Below are positions 1 through 7,989 of a DNA stretch of 64,000 nt, in pieces. The stretch covers positions 248,001-312,000 of the forward strand of contig NZ_JANBBE010000006.1 of NCBI RefSeq assembly GCF_024648825.1, written 5' to 3'. The notes beneath the pieces are model-generated. The model was given only the letters and a program-made list of their open reading frames with translations. It searched no databases and was not told the DNA's origin. The stretch comes from Lentzea californiensis. Its GTDB lineage: Bacteria > Actinomycetota > Actinomycetes > Mycobacteriales > Pseudonocardiaceae. The position numbers and the translations under genes are program-made. The stretch's first letter is position 1. Every line of letters begins with the position of its first letter.

Positions 1-238
1 TGGGCAGCACGAACAACACCAGGGCGACCAGGTACAGCGCGGTCATCCGGGGCCGGTCCTCACGCAGCAGCGTCGGGTGAACGCCCACCGGTGTCAGCGC
101 CTCGCCGAGCGGCATCCAGAAGTGCTTCTGGAGGAAGAGCAGCGCGACGAACACGATGACCGCGACGACCACGGCGACATCCAGCGCCGGAGAGGCCGGC
201 GAACTGGATCTCCTCCCCCTCGCCCTCTTCCTCGCCAC
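1..238 (-). CDS. Membrane protein, N-terminal part only (runs off the left edge)
   Basis: Only the first 79 codons are inside the window; the rest lies to the left. I chose the GTG at 238 because GGAGGG sits eight bases upstream on the minus strand. The product opens with a basic, Ser-rich cytoplasmic tail (about residues 1-18). A strong hydrophobic helix follows (about 20-37, rich in Val/Ala/Ile), then a polar segment with KHFWMPLGEAL, and a second hydrophobic helix begins near residue 65. This is an integral membrane protein. I do not recognise the family, and the visible part is too short to assign a function. Confidence 0.6.
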   Translation of the reverse strand, partial: MARKRARGRRSSSPASPALDVAVVVAVIVFVALLFLQKHFWMPLGEALTPVGVHPTLLREDRPRMTALYLVALVLFVLP

Positions 239-431
239 GTCGCCACCCTCCGCTCACAAGCCCGAACGCCCGCGAACACACTACAAGGCAGCTCATGATC
301 CCAGTGCCGGTTCGCCGACCACCGCAGCGAACCCACCCGCCGCCGGCCAACACTCCGACCGCGACCACAAAGGACGGTCGAGCCGCCGGAGGTCGTTCGT
401 CGAACGCCGCACCAATTTATCAGTCAGAAAT

Positions 432-460
432 TTGACGACCGTCACGGAAGTGAATAGCTT
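432..460 (+). promoter_or_regulatory. Possible promoter of the secreted esterase gene
   Basis: TTGACG (432-437) and TAGCTT (455-460) are 17 bases apart, a plausible sigma-70-type promoter about 40 bases before the GTG start at 502. This is a pattern match only. Confidence 0.35.
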
Positions 461-501
461 CGCCCTCCGGGAGGATCCGAACCCTGACCCGGAGGTCGGT
501 T

Positions 502-1773
502 GTGATCACGCGCAGAACACCCCTCGTGGCCATCTTCGTCGCCGTGCTCGCCCTCGCCGGCGTCGTGCCGGCGACACCGGCGTCCGCCGCGTCGCTGGTG
601 GAGGTGACCGGCTTCGGCGACAACCCCGGCGGGATGCGCATGCACCTCTACGTGCCGGACATCCGCCCGGCCAAGCCGGCGGTCGTCGTCGCCATGCACG
701 GCTGCGGCGGCTCCGGTCCCGGCTTCTACTCGGGAAGCGAGTTCGGCTCACTCGCCGACCGGCACGGGTTCGTCGTCATCTACCCGAGCGCGCAACAGGA
801 AGCCGGGTTCGGCAAGTGCTTCGACACCTGGTCCGACGCGGCCAAGCGGCGCGGTGGCGGAAGCGACCCGGTATCGATCGTGTCGATGGTGACCTACGTC
901 CAGCAGCGCTACGGCGGTGACCCGGACCGGGTCTTCGCCACCGGGTCGTCCTCCGGCGGCATGATGACCAACGAGATGCTCGCCCTCTACCCGGACGTCT
1001 TCAAGGCGGGCGCGGCGTTCATGGGCGTGCCGTTCCACTGCTTCGCCGGCGCCGCCGACTTCCCGCCCGGCAGCAGCAGGTGCACCGGCAACGGCGGCGC
1101 GAACCGCACCCCGCAGGAGTGGGGCAACTTCGTCCGGCAGGCCTACCCCGGCTACACCGGGCCGCGTCCGCGGATGCAGCTGTGGCACGGCACCGCGGAC
1201 ACGCTCGTCCCGTACTCCTTGCTGCAGGAGCAGGTCGAGCAGTGGACCAACGTGTTCGGCCTGAGCCAGACACCGACGTCCACCGACACCCCGCGGGCCG
1301 GCTGGAACCGCAGCCGCTACGGCGACAAGGTCGAGGCGTACAGCATCCAGGGCGCCGGGCACAGCCTGCCGTCGTCCGGCATGGCCGCCGCGGCCCTCGA
1401 GTTCTTCGGCATCACCGGCGGTGGTGACCCGGACCCGCCGGTTCCGGGCACGTGCAGCGTCAAGGCCACCGTCAACGCCTGGAACAACGGCCTGACCGCG
1501 AGCCTCTCCATCACGAACACCGGCACTGCGGCGATCAACGGCTGGTCGCTCACGTTCACCCTGGCCGACGGGCAGAGGATCACCTCCGGCTGGAACGCCA
1601 CCTACTCGCCGTCCTCCGGCCAGGTCACCGCCCGCAACGCCGGACACAGCGCGACGATCCCGCCCGGCAGGTCCGTCGGCATCGGCTTCCAGGCGGTGCA
1701 CGGCGGGAACACGGCCGCCCCGACCGCGTTCGCGCTCAACGGCACCAGATGCGAACCCGCGGACGGGCGGTGA
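502..1773 (+). CDS. Secreted PHB-depolymerase-type esterase with C-terminal CBM2
   Basis: This 423-residue protein is probably an extracellular carbohydrate esterase (feruloyl or acetylxylan type) or short-chain polyester depolymerase. Residues 1-29 are a signal peptide ending near ASA. The alpha/beta-hydrolase core (about 30-305) follows the esterase PHB-depolymerase/CE1 pattern, with a HGCGG oxyanion motif near residue 69 and the nucleophile elbow GSSSG near 150. A short DPDPP linker leads to a family 2 carbohydrate-binding module (about 315-415) with spaced Trp residues and flanking Cys. The GTG at 502 is set by GGAGGT at 491-496. The binding module favours a plant cell-wall ester over a storage polyester as substrate, but the exact substrate is not visible. 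Confidence 0.85.
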   Translation: MITRRTPLVAIFVAVLALAGVVPATPASAASLVEVTGFGDNPGGMRMHLYVPDIRPAKPAVVVAMHGCGGSGPGFYSGSEFGSLADRHGFVVIYPSAQQEAGFGKCFDTWSDAAKRRGGGSDPVSIVSMVTYVQQRYGGDPDRVFATGSSSGGMMTNEMLALYPDVFKAGAAFMGVPFHCFAGAADFPPGSSRCTGNGGANRTPQEWGNFVRQAYPGYTGPRPRMQLWHGTADTLVPYSLLQEQVEQWTNVFGLSQTPTSTDTPRAGWNRSRYGDKVEAYSIQGAGHSLPSSGMAAAALEFFGITGGGDPDPPVPGTCSVKATVNAWNNGLTASLSITNTGTAAINGWSLTFTLADGQRITSGWNATYSPSSGQVTARNAGHSATIPPGRSVGIGFQAVHGGNTAAPTAFALNGTRCEPADGR

Positions 1774-1802
1774 ACGAGCCCGCCACCCATTCCAACAGAC
1801 CG

Positions 1803-1832
1803 CCGGCCGAACTGCTCGAGCAGTTCGGCCGG
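1803..1832 (+). terminator. 30-base perfect palindrome, probable terminator
   Basis: Positions 1803-1832 are an exact inverted repeat centred between 1817 and 1818, with CTCGAG at the centre. It begins 29 bases after the esterase stop and could end its transcript as a near-loopless hairpin. There is no U-tract, as is usual in high-GC actinobacteria. A protein-binding site is the alternative. Confidence 0.55.
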
Positions 1833-1867
1833 TTCAAAGCTCCGCTCGCTCTTTCGGACACCCAGGA

Positions 1868-1923
1868 TTGTCATCCTCTCGACGACATCAAGTGTTGTCA
1901 TCGCTCCGACGACGTGCTACAAC
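1868..1923 (+). promoter_or_regulatory. Tandem RheA-like operators overlapping the hsp20 promoter
   Basis: Two 19-base elements, at 1868-1886 and 1895-1913, read TTGTCATC-N4-CGACGAC. Extended by one base, the first gives TGTCATC-N5-GACGACA. This is one base from the operator TGTCATC-N5-GATGACA that I recall for the heat-sensing repressor RheA of Streptomyces hsp18. The second copy starts with the TTGTCA that also serves as a -35 box, and TACAAC follows 17 bases later (1918-1923). A repressor on these sites would therefore block RNA polymerase directly. Confidence 0.65.
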
Positions 1924-1968
1924 TGAGGTGCGCGTTGACAGCAGTAGAGAACATCGAGGAGGTGCCGG

Positions 1969-2406
1969 ATGTTGATGCGCACTGACCCGTTCCGGGAGCT
2001 GGACCGCTTGGCGCAGCAGGTGTTCACCGGGCCGGGCACGTGGTCACGGCCCACGGCGATGCCGATGGACGCCTACCGCGCGGGCGACGAGTTCGTGGTG
2101 GCGTTCGACCTGCCGGGCGTGTCCGCGGACGCGATCGAGCTGGACGTCGAACGCAACGTGCTGACCGTGAAGGCGGAACGGCGTCCGACCATCACCGGCG
2201 ACAACGCCGAGATGCAGGTCGCGGAACGACCGCTGGGCGTGTTCTCCCGCCAGCTGTTCCTCGGCGACACACTCGACACCGAGCACATCCAGGCCGCGTA
2301 CGACGCAGGTGTCCTGACCCTGCGGATCCCGGTGCTGGAGAAGGCGAAGCCGCGCAAGATCGCCATCACGAACACCGGCCAGGACGTCAAGCAGATCAAC
2401 GCCTGA
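1969..2406 (+). CDS. Small heat-shock protein, Hsp20/alpha-crystallin family
   Basis: This 145-residue holdase chaperone of the actinobacterial Hsp18 type binds unfolding proteins in the cytoplasm. The N-terminal tail has the common [14 protein letters not shown] opening. The alpha-crystallin domain (about 38-130) contains [16 protein letters not shown], a strand with LTVKAERR, and the C-terminal I-P-V anchor ([12 protein letters not shown]). GAGGAGG at 1956-1962 precedes the ATG by six bases; a second ATG lies at 1975. Two RheA-like operators upstream predict strong heat induction. The 82-residue gene 12 bases downstream is likely co-transcribed. Confidence 0.93.
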   Translation: MLMRTDPFRELDRLAQQVFTGPGTWSRPTAMPMDAYRAGDEFVVAFDLPGVSADAIELDVERNVLTVKAERRPTITGDNAEMQVAERPLGVFSRQLFLGDTLDTEHIQAAYDAGVLTLRIPVLEKAKPRKIAITNTGQDVKQINA

Positions 2407-2418
2407 CCAGGGGCCGTC

Positions 2419-2667
2419 GTGGTCGCGCAGACGCTCGACGACGAGTTCCTCGCGTTGCTGTGCGCGGACGAGGACCTGGTGCGCACCGAGTTCGACGCGA
2501 TCATCGCAGCGAACTGGGGGGAGCCACCGCTTCCCCCAGCCCCTCGCCCGCGTGTCCCGATGACGCCGTATCGGGACGTGTCCCGCCCGCACTGGCGGAA
2601 CCGCGTCCCGGAAAGACGATCGGCGCGGCAGCGCTCCCCTCCGTCACGGAAGGCAGGTGATGCGTGA
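2419..2667 (+). CDS. Small conserved-looking protein downstream of hsp20
   Basis: This 82-residue product starts at a GTG 12 bases after the hsp20 stop. The acidic N-terminal half (DDEFLALLCADEDLVRTEFDAII, in part) looks like a helical segment seen in small actinobacterial proteins. The second half is Pro/Arg-rich and probably disordered. It has no signal peptide or catalytic motif. I do not know its function; its position suggests co-expression with Hsp20 under heat. The tail may be poorly constrained. Confidence 0.5.
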   Translation: MVAQTLDDEFLALLCADEDLVRTEFDAIIAANWGEPPLPPAPRPRVPMTPYRDVSRPHWRNRVPERRSARQRSPPSRKAGDA

Positions 2668-2793
2668 ACCCGGAGACCAGCACGAGGACGTCCGGCCGAC
2701 CGCCCGCACCGTCACAACCCGGGGGTGGCCAGTCGACTGACGCCACCTGAGCGCAAGGGCGCAACGATCCGCGGGCCGCACGGACACCTCCAC

Positions 2794-2836
2794 CTGAGTG
2801 GCCCCGTACCGCAGACGGCGGGACGGGGCCACTCAG
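2794..2836. terminator. Hairpin terminator, 14-bp stem
   Basis: CTGAGTGGCCCCGT (2794-2807) pairs exactly with ACGGGGCCACTCAG (2823-2836) across a 15-base loop. It closes the hsp20 unit ahead of the TetR promoter. Confidence 0.75.
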
Positions 2837-2886
2837 TCGTTCACGCCCGCATTCAGTGGCAAAGCGACGCCCTGGGCCATTCTCAT

Positions 2887-2916
2887 TTGACGGAGTGAGC
2901 ACTCACTCCGCACTAT
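2887..2916 (+). promoter_or_regulatory. Leaderless promoter with TetR-type operator in the spacer
   Basis: TTGACG (2887-2892) and CACTAT (2911-2916) are 18 bases apart. The region from the -35 end through the spacer is an inverted repeat, CGGAGTGAG (2891-2899), CA, CTCACTCCG (2902-2910). The ATG at 2923 lies six bases after the -10, so the mRNA probably starts at or next to the start codon. The palindrome is a natural autorepression site for the TetR protein encoded directly behind it. Confidence 0.65.
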
Positions 2917-2922
2917 GGGTGC

Positions 2923-3540
2923 ATGACACCAGCATCCGAAACCCGGCGAAGAGCGCCGAGCATGAGCGCGGAGGATCGGCGCGCGATGATCGTGCACGCC
3001 GTGCTGCCGCTTCTGATGGAGCACGGCGCGAACGTGACGAGCAGCCAGATCGCCCGGGCCGCCGGCATCGGCGAGGGCACCGTCTTCCGCGCGTTCAAGG
3101 ACAAGGACGAGCTGTTCGACGCCTGCACGGCCGAGGCGCTCAGGCCTGATCACGTGCTCGACGCGATCGCCGAGATCCCCCTCGACCAACCCCTGGAGGA
3201 CCGGCTAGTCGAAGCCGCCGAGGCGCTCGGCGCGCACCTGGAGCGGATGGGCGCGCTGATGAGCGCGCTGCACGCGTCCGGCCGGACCAAGCAGCGCGAC
3301 CCCGAACAACGCCGTGGCACGCGGAAGGGCGGGCGCCGCGAGTCGATGGCCGCCATCCGGGGGGCGATGGTCGAGCTGTTCACGCCGGAGCAGGACCGGC
3401 TGCGGCTGCCGCCCGAGCAGCTCGCCTCCCTCTTCCTGACCTTGCTGTTCGGCGGCCGCAGGCTGGCCACCGACGTCGACGCGCCCACCACGCGCCAGGT
3501 GGTCGACTTCTTCCTGCACGGCGCCGTGGAGGCTGGATGA
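2923..3540 (+). CDS. TetR/AcrR-family repressor of the adjacent ABC exporter
   Basis: This 205-residue TetR regulator has its helix-turn-helix at about residues 37-62 (TSSQIARAAGIGEGTVFRAF). A helical ligand domain follows, with an Arg/Lys-rich loop near 120-140. It probably represses its own operon from the palindrome at 2891-2910. Its stop overlaps the exporter start as ATGA at 3537-3540, so the two are translationally coupled. The likely inducer is a substrate of the exporter. No Shine-Dalgarno can be placed before the ATG, which agrees with a leaderless transcript. Confidence 0.88.
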   Translation: MTPASETRRRAPSMSAEDRRAMIVHAVLPLLMEHGANVTSSQIARAAGIGEGTVFRAFKDKDELFDACTAEALRPDHVLDAIAEIPLDQPLEDRLVEAAEALGAHLERMGALMSALHASGRTKQRDPEQRRGTRKGGRRESMAAIRGAMVELFTPEQDRLRLPPEQLASLFLTLLFGGRRLATDVDAPTTRQVVDFFLHGAVEAG

Positions 3541-5498
3541 TGCCGGGTGGCCTGGAGTCCGTGCTGGGCCGGCGCGGACGGCGGCGGCGCGCCACGACGG
3601 TGCCGGACAGCGGGCTCACCGGGCCGGTCGACATCCCCGAACCGAAGCAGGACGACGAACCGAAGGACCTGCGCTCCCGGCTGAAGCGCACGAGGACGTC
3701 CGTGGTGGGCACCGTGCGCGGCCTGCCGAAGGTCGCGAAGCTGACGTGGCAGGCCAGCCCGGTCCTGACCGTCCTGCTCGTGCTGATCACGCTCTTCTCG
3801 GGACTCCTGCCCACCGCGACCGCGTACATCGCGAAGCTGCTGCTGGACTCCGTCGTCGCGGCGATCCAGCACACCGGCACCACGGGTGACATCGCGAAGG
3901 TCGCGCTGCTCCAGTTCGGCGTGCTCGCCGCGACCGCGGTCAGCAGCGCGCTGACGTCGATCGCGCAGTCGCTGCTGCAGGAACGCATGACGCTGACCAT
4001 CCGCCACCGGGTGATGGCACACGCCAGCGAACTGCACCTCGCCTACTTCGAGGGCTCGGCGTCGTACGACATGCTGCGCCAGGCCGCGCAGGAGGCGCCG
4101 ACGCGGCCGCTGTCGATGATGAACTCCGCGCTGGGGCTGCTGCGGACGCTGATCACGTTCACCAGCATGATCGCGCTGCTCGTCTCGATCAGCCCGCTGC
4201 TGGCCCTGGTCGCGCTGGTGGCACCGATCCCGGCGTTCATCTCGCAGTCGAAGTACGGCTCGCGCGCGTTCTGGCTGACCTTCGTGATGTCGCCGATCAA
4301 ACGGCGGATGGACTACCTGTCCTCTTTGGTCACGACGGACACCTACGCCAAGGAGACGAAGCTGTTCGGGCTCGGCCCGTACTTCGCCGACCGGTTCCGC
4401 CGGCTCGGCGCCGTCTCCTACGAGCGCCAGCGGAAGCTGACGGTCAACCGCAACATCAGCTCGACGTCCTGGGGGCTGTTGAGCACGCTCGCGGGGTCGG
4501 CGATCACGTTGTACATCGCGTTGGAAGCGGTCGGAGGACGGCTCACGCTGGGAGACCTGGCGCTGTACACGGCCGCGGCGGCGTCTGTGCAGACGTCGGT
4601 GTCCGGGCTGTTCACGGCGTTCGCGGGGATGTACGAGAACAACCTCTACCTCGACACGCTGTACCGGTTCCTGGACACGAAGCCGGAGATCACGGCGCCG
4701 CCGTCACCGCGGCCGATGCCGTCCACAGTGGAGGGTCACATCGAGTTCGACTCGGTGACCTTCCGGTATCCGGGCGCCGAGGAGGCCGCGCTGGACGAGG
4801 TCAGCTTCGAGATCCGGCCCGGCGAGACCGTGGCCGTGGTGGGCCGCAACGGCGCGGGCAAGTCGACGTTGTTCAAGCTGCTCTGCCGGCTCTACGACCC
4901 GACCGGCGGACGCATCCTGCTCGACGGCGTGGACATCCGCGAGTACGACCCCGTCGAGCTGCGCACGCGGATCAGCGCGATGTTCCAGGACTACGTGACG
5001 TACCAGGGCACGGCCGCGGAGAACATCGGCCTCGGTGACCTGACCCGGCTCGAGGACCGGCCGCACGTCGAGGAGTCGGCGCGCCGCGCCGGCGCGGACG
5101 AGCGGATCGAGCGGCTCCCCCGCGGTTACGACAGCCCGCTCGGCCGCTGGTTCGACCAGGGCGTCAGCCTGTCCGGCGGTGAGTGGCAGAAGATCGCACT
5201 GGCCAGGGCGTTCCATCGGGAGGCGCCGATCCTGGTGCTCGACGAACCGACGTCGGCGCTGGACGCGCGGGCCGAGCACGACCTGTTCGCGCGGCTGCGG
5301 GAGCTGTCGGAGGGCCGGACGACGCTGTACATCTCGCACCGGTTCTCGACCGTGCGGCAGGCCGAGCGGATCCTGTTGCTGGAGCACGGGAAAGTCGCCG
5401 AGTACGGCACGCACGAGGAGCTGATGGCGGCCAAGGCCGGCTACGCCGAGCTGTTCACCCTGCAGGCGCAGGCGTACCTGGACGAAGTGCCCGGCTGA
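3537..5498 (+). CDS. ABC exporter, fused transmembrane and ATPase domains
   Basis: This 653-residue half-size ABC exporter probably works as a homodimer in the cytoplasmic membrane. After a charged N-terminal extension of about 75 residues come six predicted helices (about 75-370). The nucleotide-binding domain (about 405-645) has Walker A GRNGAGKST near 436-444, a Q-loop in MFQDYV, the signature LSGGEW, Walker B ILVLDEP and the H-loop in YISHRF. Coupling to the TetR gene points to drug or metabolite efflux. Its last 44 bases overlap, tail to tail, the minus-strand NTF2-like gene. The long basic N-terminal tail is unusual. Confidence 0.92.
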   Translation: MMPGGLESVLGRRGRRRRATTVPDSGLTGPVDIPEPKQDDEPKDLRSRLKRTRTSVVGTVRGLPKVAKLTWQASPVLTVLLVLITLFSGLLPTATAYIAKLLLDSVVAAIQHTGTTGDIAKVALLQFGVLAATAVSSALTSIAQSLLQERMTLTIRHRVMAHASELHLAYFEGSASYDMLRQAAQEAPTRPLSMMNSALGLLRTLITFTSMIALLVSISPLLALVALVAPIPAFISQSKYGSRAFWLTFVMSPIKRRMDYLSSLVTTDTYAKETKLFGLGPYFADRFRRLGAVSYERQRKLTVNRNISSTSWGLLSTLAGSAITLYIALEAVGGRLTLGDLALYTAAAASVQTSVSGLFTAFAGMYENNLYLDTLYRFLDTKPEITAPPSPRPMPSTVEGHIEFDSVTFRYPGAEEAALDEVSFEIRPGETVAVVGRNGAGKSTLFKLLCRLYDPTGGRILLDGVDIREYDPVELRTRISAMFQDYVTYQGTAAENIGLGDLTRLEDRPHVEESARRAGADERIERLPRGYDSPLGRWFDQGVSLSGGEWQKIALARAFHREAPILVLDEPTSALDARAEHDLFARLRELSEGRTTLYISHRFSTVRQAERILLLEHGKVAEYGTHEELMAAKAGYAELFTLQAQAYLDEVPG

Positions 5499-5931
5499 AC
5501 TCCCCCGGCGCCAGGACCTCGGTGGAGTTGTGCTCGCGGATGATGCGCCACCCGTCCGGCGTCCGGCGCCAGACCACTGAGGACGTGGTCCGGATGTCCG
5601 TGACGCCGGCGGGTGCGGCGATCCGGGCCACGAACCTCAGGGTGGACGCGGCCAGGTCTCCGCCCGCGACGACGTGCGGCCCGTCGTCGATCGCGTGTTC
5701 CGCCGACACCATCTCGCGGAAGGCGGGCTCCCAGATCGCGCCGTAGCCCGCGGCGGTCGTCGCCACCCGGTGTGCGGGGTCGAAGTCGTCGTAGAGGCGG
5801 ACGTCCGGTGAGCTGAAGTCGTAGAACTCGCCGAAGACGCGCTGGAAGTCGAAGGGCGCGTCCCCTTCGCGACGGTCCCAGCCGAACACCCACCGGCCGT
5901 GCAGCTCCGAGATCACCTGTTCGTCGTTCAT
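5455..5931 (-). CDS. NTF2-like/SnoaL-like small protein
   Basis: This 158-residue cytoplasmic protein has the cone-shaped NTF2-like pattern: N-terminal helices (MNDEQVISEL onward), a mid-part with FDPAHRVATT, and C-terminal strands ending VWRRTPDGWRIIREHNSTEV, typical of SnoaL/DUF4440 relatives. These domains serve as small cyclases, isomerases or ligand-binding proteins, and no specific substrate is visible. The ATG at 5931 fits the domain start. The 3' end overlaps the ABC exporter end by 44 bases. It could be a stand-alone stress-type protein. Confidence 0.7.
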   Translation of the reverse strand: MNDEQVISELHGRWVFGWDRREGDAPFDFQRVFGEFYDFSSPDVRLYDDFDPAHRVATTAAGYGAIWEPAFREMVSAEHAIDDGPHVVAGGDLAASTLRFVARIAAPAGVTDIRTTSSVVWRRTPDGWRIIREHNSTEVLAPGEFSRALRPGTPAPAG

Positions 5932-6001
5932 GATCTCGACGCTAGGACCGCACGGGGATTTCAGGCAGGGTGCGTCACACCCACCCGGACGCCCGCGGCC
6001 G

Positions 6002-6265
6002 TCACACGACCGTGTTGTCCACGAAGCACCAGCGCCAGGTCTCCCCCGGCTCGAACGAACGCATGATCGGGTGCGCCTCGTCGGCGAAGTGCTTCGAGGC
6101 GTGCTTGGCGGGCGACGAGTCGCAGCAGGCGACCTTGCCGCAACCCAGGCACAGGCGCAGGTGCACCCATCGGCCGCCCTCGGCCAGGCAGTCCTCACAC
6201 CCCTCCGGCGTGGCAGGAGCGGGTTCGGCGCCCAGTTCGGCGACGTGCTGGCAGGTAGTGGTCAC
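6002..6265 (-). CDS. UBP-type zinc-finger protein
   Basis: This 87-residue protein is almost wholly a zf-UBP domain: early CQH, then CEDC, LCLGCGKVACCDSS, and the final His ladder KHASKHF...H with the Trp of ETWRWC. In actinobacteria such stand-alone domains commonly neighbour a response-regulator/thioredoxin-reductase fusion and a cyclic-nucleotide-domain kinase. Exactly that pair diverges from it here (6322 and 7989). A structural or signalling role with those flavoproteins is likely but undefined. It does not imply ubiquitin biology. Confidence 0.85.
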   Translation of the reverse strand: MTTTCQHVAELGAEPAPATPEGCEDCLAEGGRWVHLRLCLGCGKVACCDSSPAKHASKHFADEAHPIMRSFEPGETWRWCFVDNTVV

Positions 6266-6321
6266 GGCTCGACGGTACCTCGGCTGCGGCCGCCGACGAC
6301 TTCTGGTGTTTGACTGGGCGC

Positions 6322-7989
6322 ATGACGAGTGCCGGTCGCGTCGCGCGGCCTTCGATTCTCACGGTGGACGACGACCCGGCCGTCTCGCGGGCGGTGGCGC
6401 GCGACCTGCGCCGCATGTACGGCGAGCACTACCGCGTCGTGCGGGCCGAGTCCGGGTCCCAGGCGCTCGAGGCCCTGCACGAGATCAAGCTGCGCGGCGA
6501 GGAGGTCGCCGCGTTGCTCGCCGACTACCGGATGCCGCAGATGAGCGGCATCGAGTTCCTCGAACAGGCCATGGACGTGTTCCCCCAGGCGCGCCGGGTT
6601 CTGCTCACGGCGTACGCCGACACCGACGCCGCGATCCAGGCGATCAACGTCGTGGACCTCGACCACTACCTGCTCAAGCCGTGGGACCCGCCGGAGCAGA
6701 ACCTCTACCCGGTGCTCGACGAGCAGCTGCGCGCCTGGGCCGTGAGCGACCGGCAGCCGCCGCAGCGGGTGCGGGTGGTCGGGCACCGCTGGTCGCCGCG
6801 TTCCTACGAGGTGCGGGACTTCCTGGCACGCAACAACGTTCCGTTCCGCTGGCACGCGCTCGACGAGCCGGAGGCACGCTGCCTGCTCACCGCGGCGCAC
6901 CAGGACGGGACGACCCTGCCCGTCGTCGTCACCGCTCAGGGCAAGGCACTGGTCGACCCCTCCGACGCGGAGCTCGCCGCCGAGGTGGGCCTGAGCACGC
7001 AGCCGTCGGCCGAGTTCTACGACCTGATCGTCGTGGGCGGCGGGCCCGCGGGTCTCGGCGCCGCGGTGTACGGCGGGTCGGAGGGACTGCGGACCGTCCT
7101 GGTGGAACGGATCGCGACCGGTGGCCAGGCGGGCACGAGCAGCCGCATCGAGAACTACCTGGGCTTCCCCGACGGGGTGTCGGGCGGGCAGCTGACCGAA
7201 CGGGCCCGCAGGCAGGCGGTCAAGTTCGGGGTCGAGCTGCTCACCACGCGCGACGTCGTCGCCCTGGAACGCCGGGGAGCCGCGCGCATCGTGCGGTTCG
7301 GCGACGGCACCGAACTCGCCGCCCACACCGTCATCCTCGCCACCGGCGTGTCCTACCGGCTGCTCGACGCGCCCGGACTCGGCGAGCTGACCGGGCGGGG
7401 CGTGTACTACGGCGCCTCGACCACCGAGGGCCCCAACTGCGCCGGGCAGGACGTGTACCTGGTCGGCGGCGCGAACTCCGCGGGCCAGGCGGCCGTCTAC
7501 TTCTCCGGGCACGCGCGCAAGGTCGTGATCCTGGTGAGGGGCGACTCGCTGGAGCAGTCGATGTCGCGGTACCTGATCGACCAGCTCTCGGCGATCCCGA
7601 ACGTCGAGGTGCGCGCGCACACCGAGATCCGCGACGGCTCGGGGGAAGACCACCTCGAGACGTTGACGTTGCTGGACAACAAGACCGGCGAGACGACGAC
7701 CGTCGCGGCGAGCTGGTTGTTCGCGTTCATCGGCGCCGCCCCGCGCACGGACTGGCTCGACGGCACGCTGGAGCGGGACGACCGCGGTTTCCTCCTCGCC
7801 GGACCCGACCTCGGCGGCTCACCCCCGGGGTGGGACCTCGAGCGGGCGCCGTACCACCTGGAGACGAACGTGCCCGGCGTGTTCGTCGCGGGCGACGTCC
7901 GGGCCGACTCGGTGAAGCGCGTCGCGTCCGCGGTCGGTGAGGGCGCCATGGCCGTCACCCTGGTCCACCGTTACCTGGAGAGGTCGTGA
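6322..7989 (+). CDS. Response regulator fused to thioredoxin-reductase-like flavoprotein
   Basis: This 555-residue fusion starts with a receiver domain (about 10-130): acidic pocket DDD near 17-19, phospho-acceptor Asp68 in LADYRMP, and Lys in LLKPWD. A thioredoxin/glutaredoxin-like segment follows (about 145-220), then an FAD/NAD(P) oxidoreductase (about 230-550) with GGGPAG and VGGANSAGQAA nucleotide motifs. At the place of the thioredoxin-reductase CxxC stands GASTTEGPNC, so the redox dithiol is missing. This is not classical thioredoxin reductase; electrons must leave by another route. I start at ATG 6322; a TTG at 6310 is the alternative. Its stop overlaps the kinase start by one base (TGATG). 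Confidence 0.88.
   Translation: MTSAGRVARPSILTVDDDPAVSRAVARDLRRMYGEHYRVVRAESGSQALEALHEIKLRGEEVAALLADYRMPQMSGIEFLEQAMDVFPQARRVLLTAYADTDAAIQAINVVDLDHYLLKPWDPPEQNLYPVLDEQLRAWAVSDRQPPQRVRVVGHRWSPRSYEVRDFLARNNVPFRWHALDEPEARCLLTAAHQDGTTLPVVVTAQGKALVDPSDAELAAEVGLSTQPSAEFYDLIVVGGGPAGLGAAVYGGSEGLRTVLVERIATGGQAGTSSRIENYLGFPDGVSGGQLTERARRQAVKFGVELLTTRDVVALERRGAARIVRFGDGTELAAHTVILATGVSYRLLDAPGLGELTGRGVYYGASTTEGPNCAGQDVYLVGGANSAGQAAVYFSGHARKVVILVRGDSLEQSMSRYLIDQLSAIPNVEVRAHTEIRDGSGEDHLETLTLLDNKTGETTTVAASWLFAFIGAAPRTDWLDGTLERDDRGFLLAGPDLGGSPPGWDLERAPYHLETNVPGVFVAGDVRADSVKRVASAVGEGAMAVTLVHRYLERS

Noticed and set aside
748..1701. 317-codon minus-strand frame inside the esterase gene
   Set aside because: It is an antisense shadow of a gene with signal peptide, GSSSG motif and CBM2.
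6262..7653. 463-codon minus-strand frame opposite the receiver-flavoprotein gene
   Set aside because: The plus strand encodes a protein with clear catalytic motifs over the same bases. The antisense product has no recognisable fold and no ribosome site.
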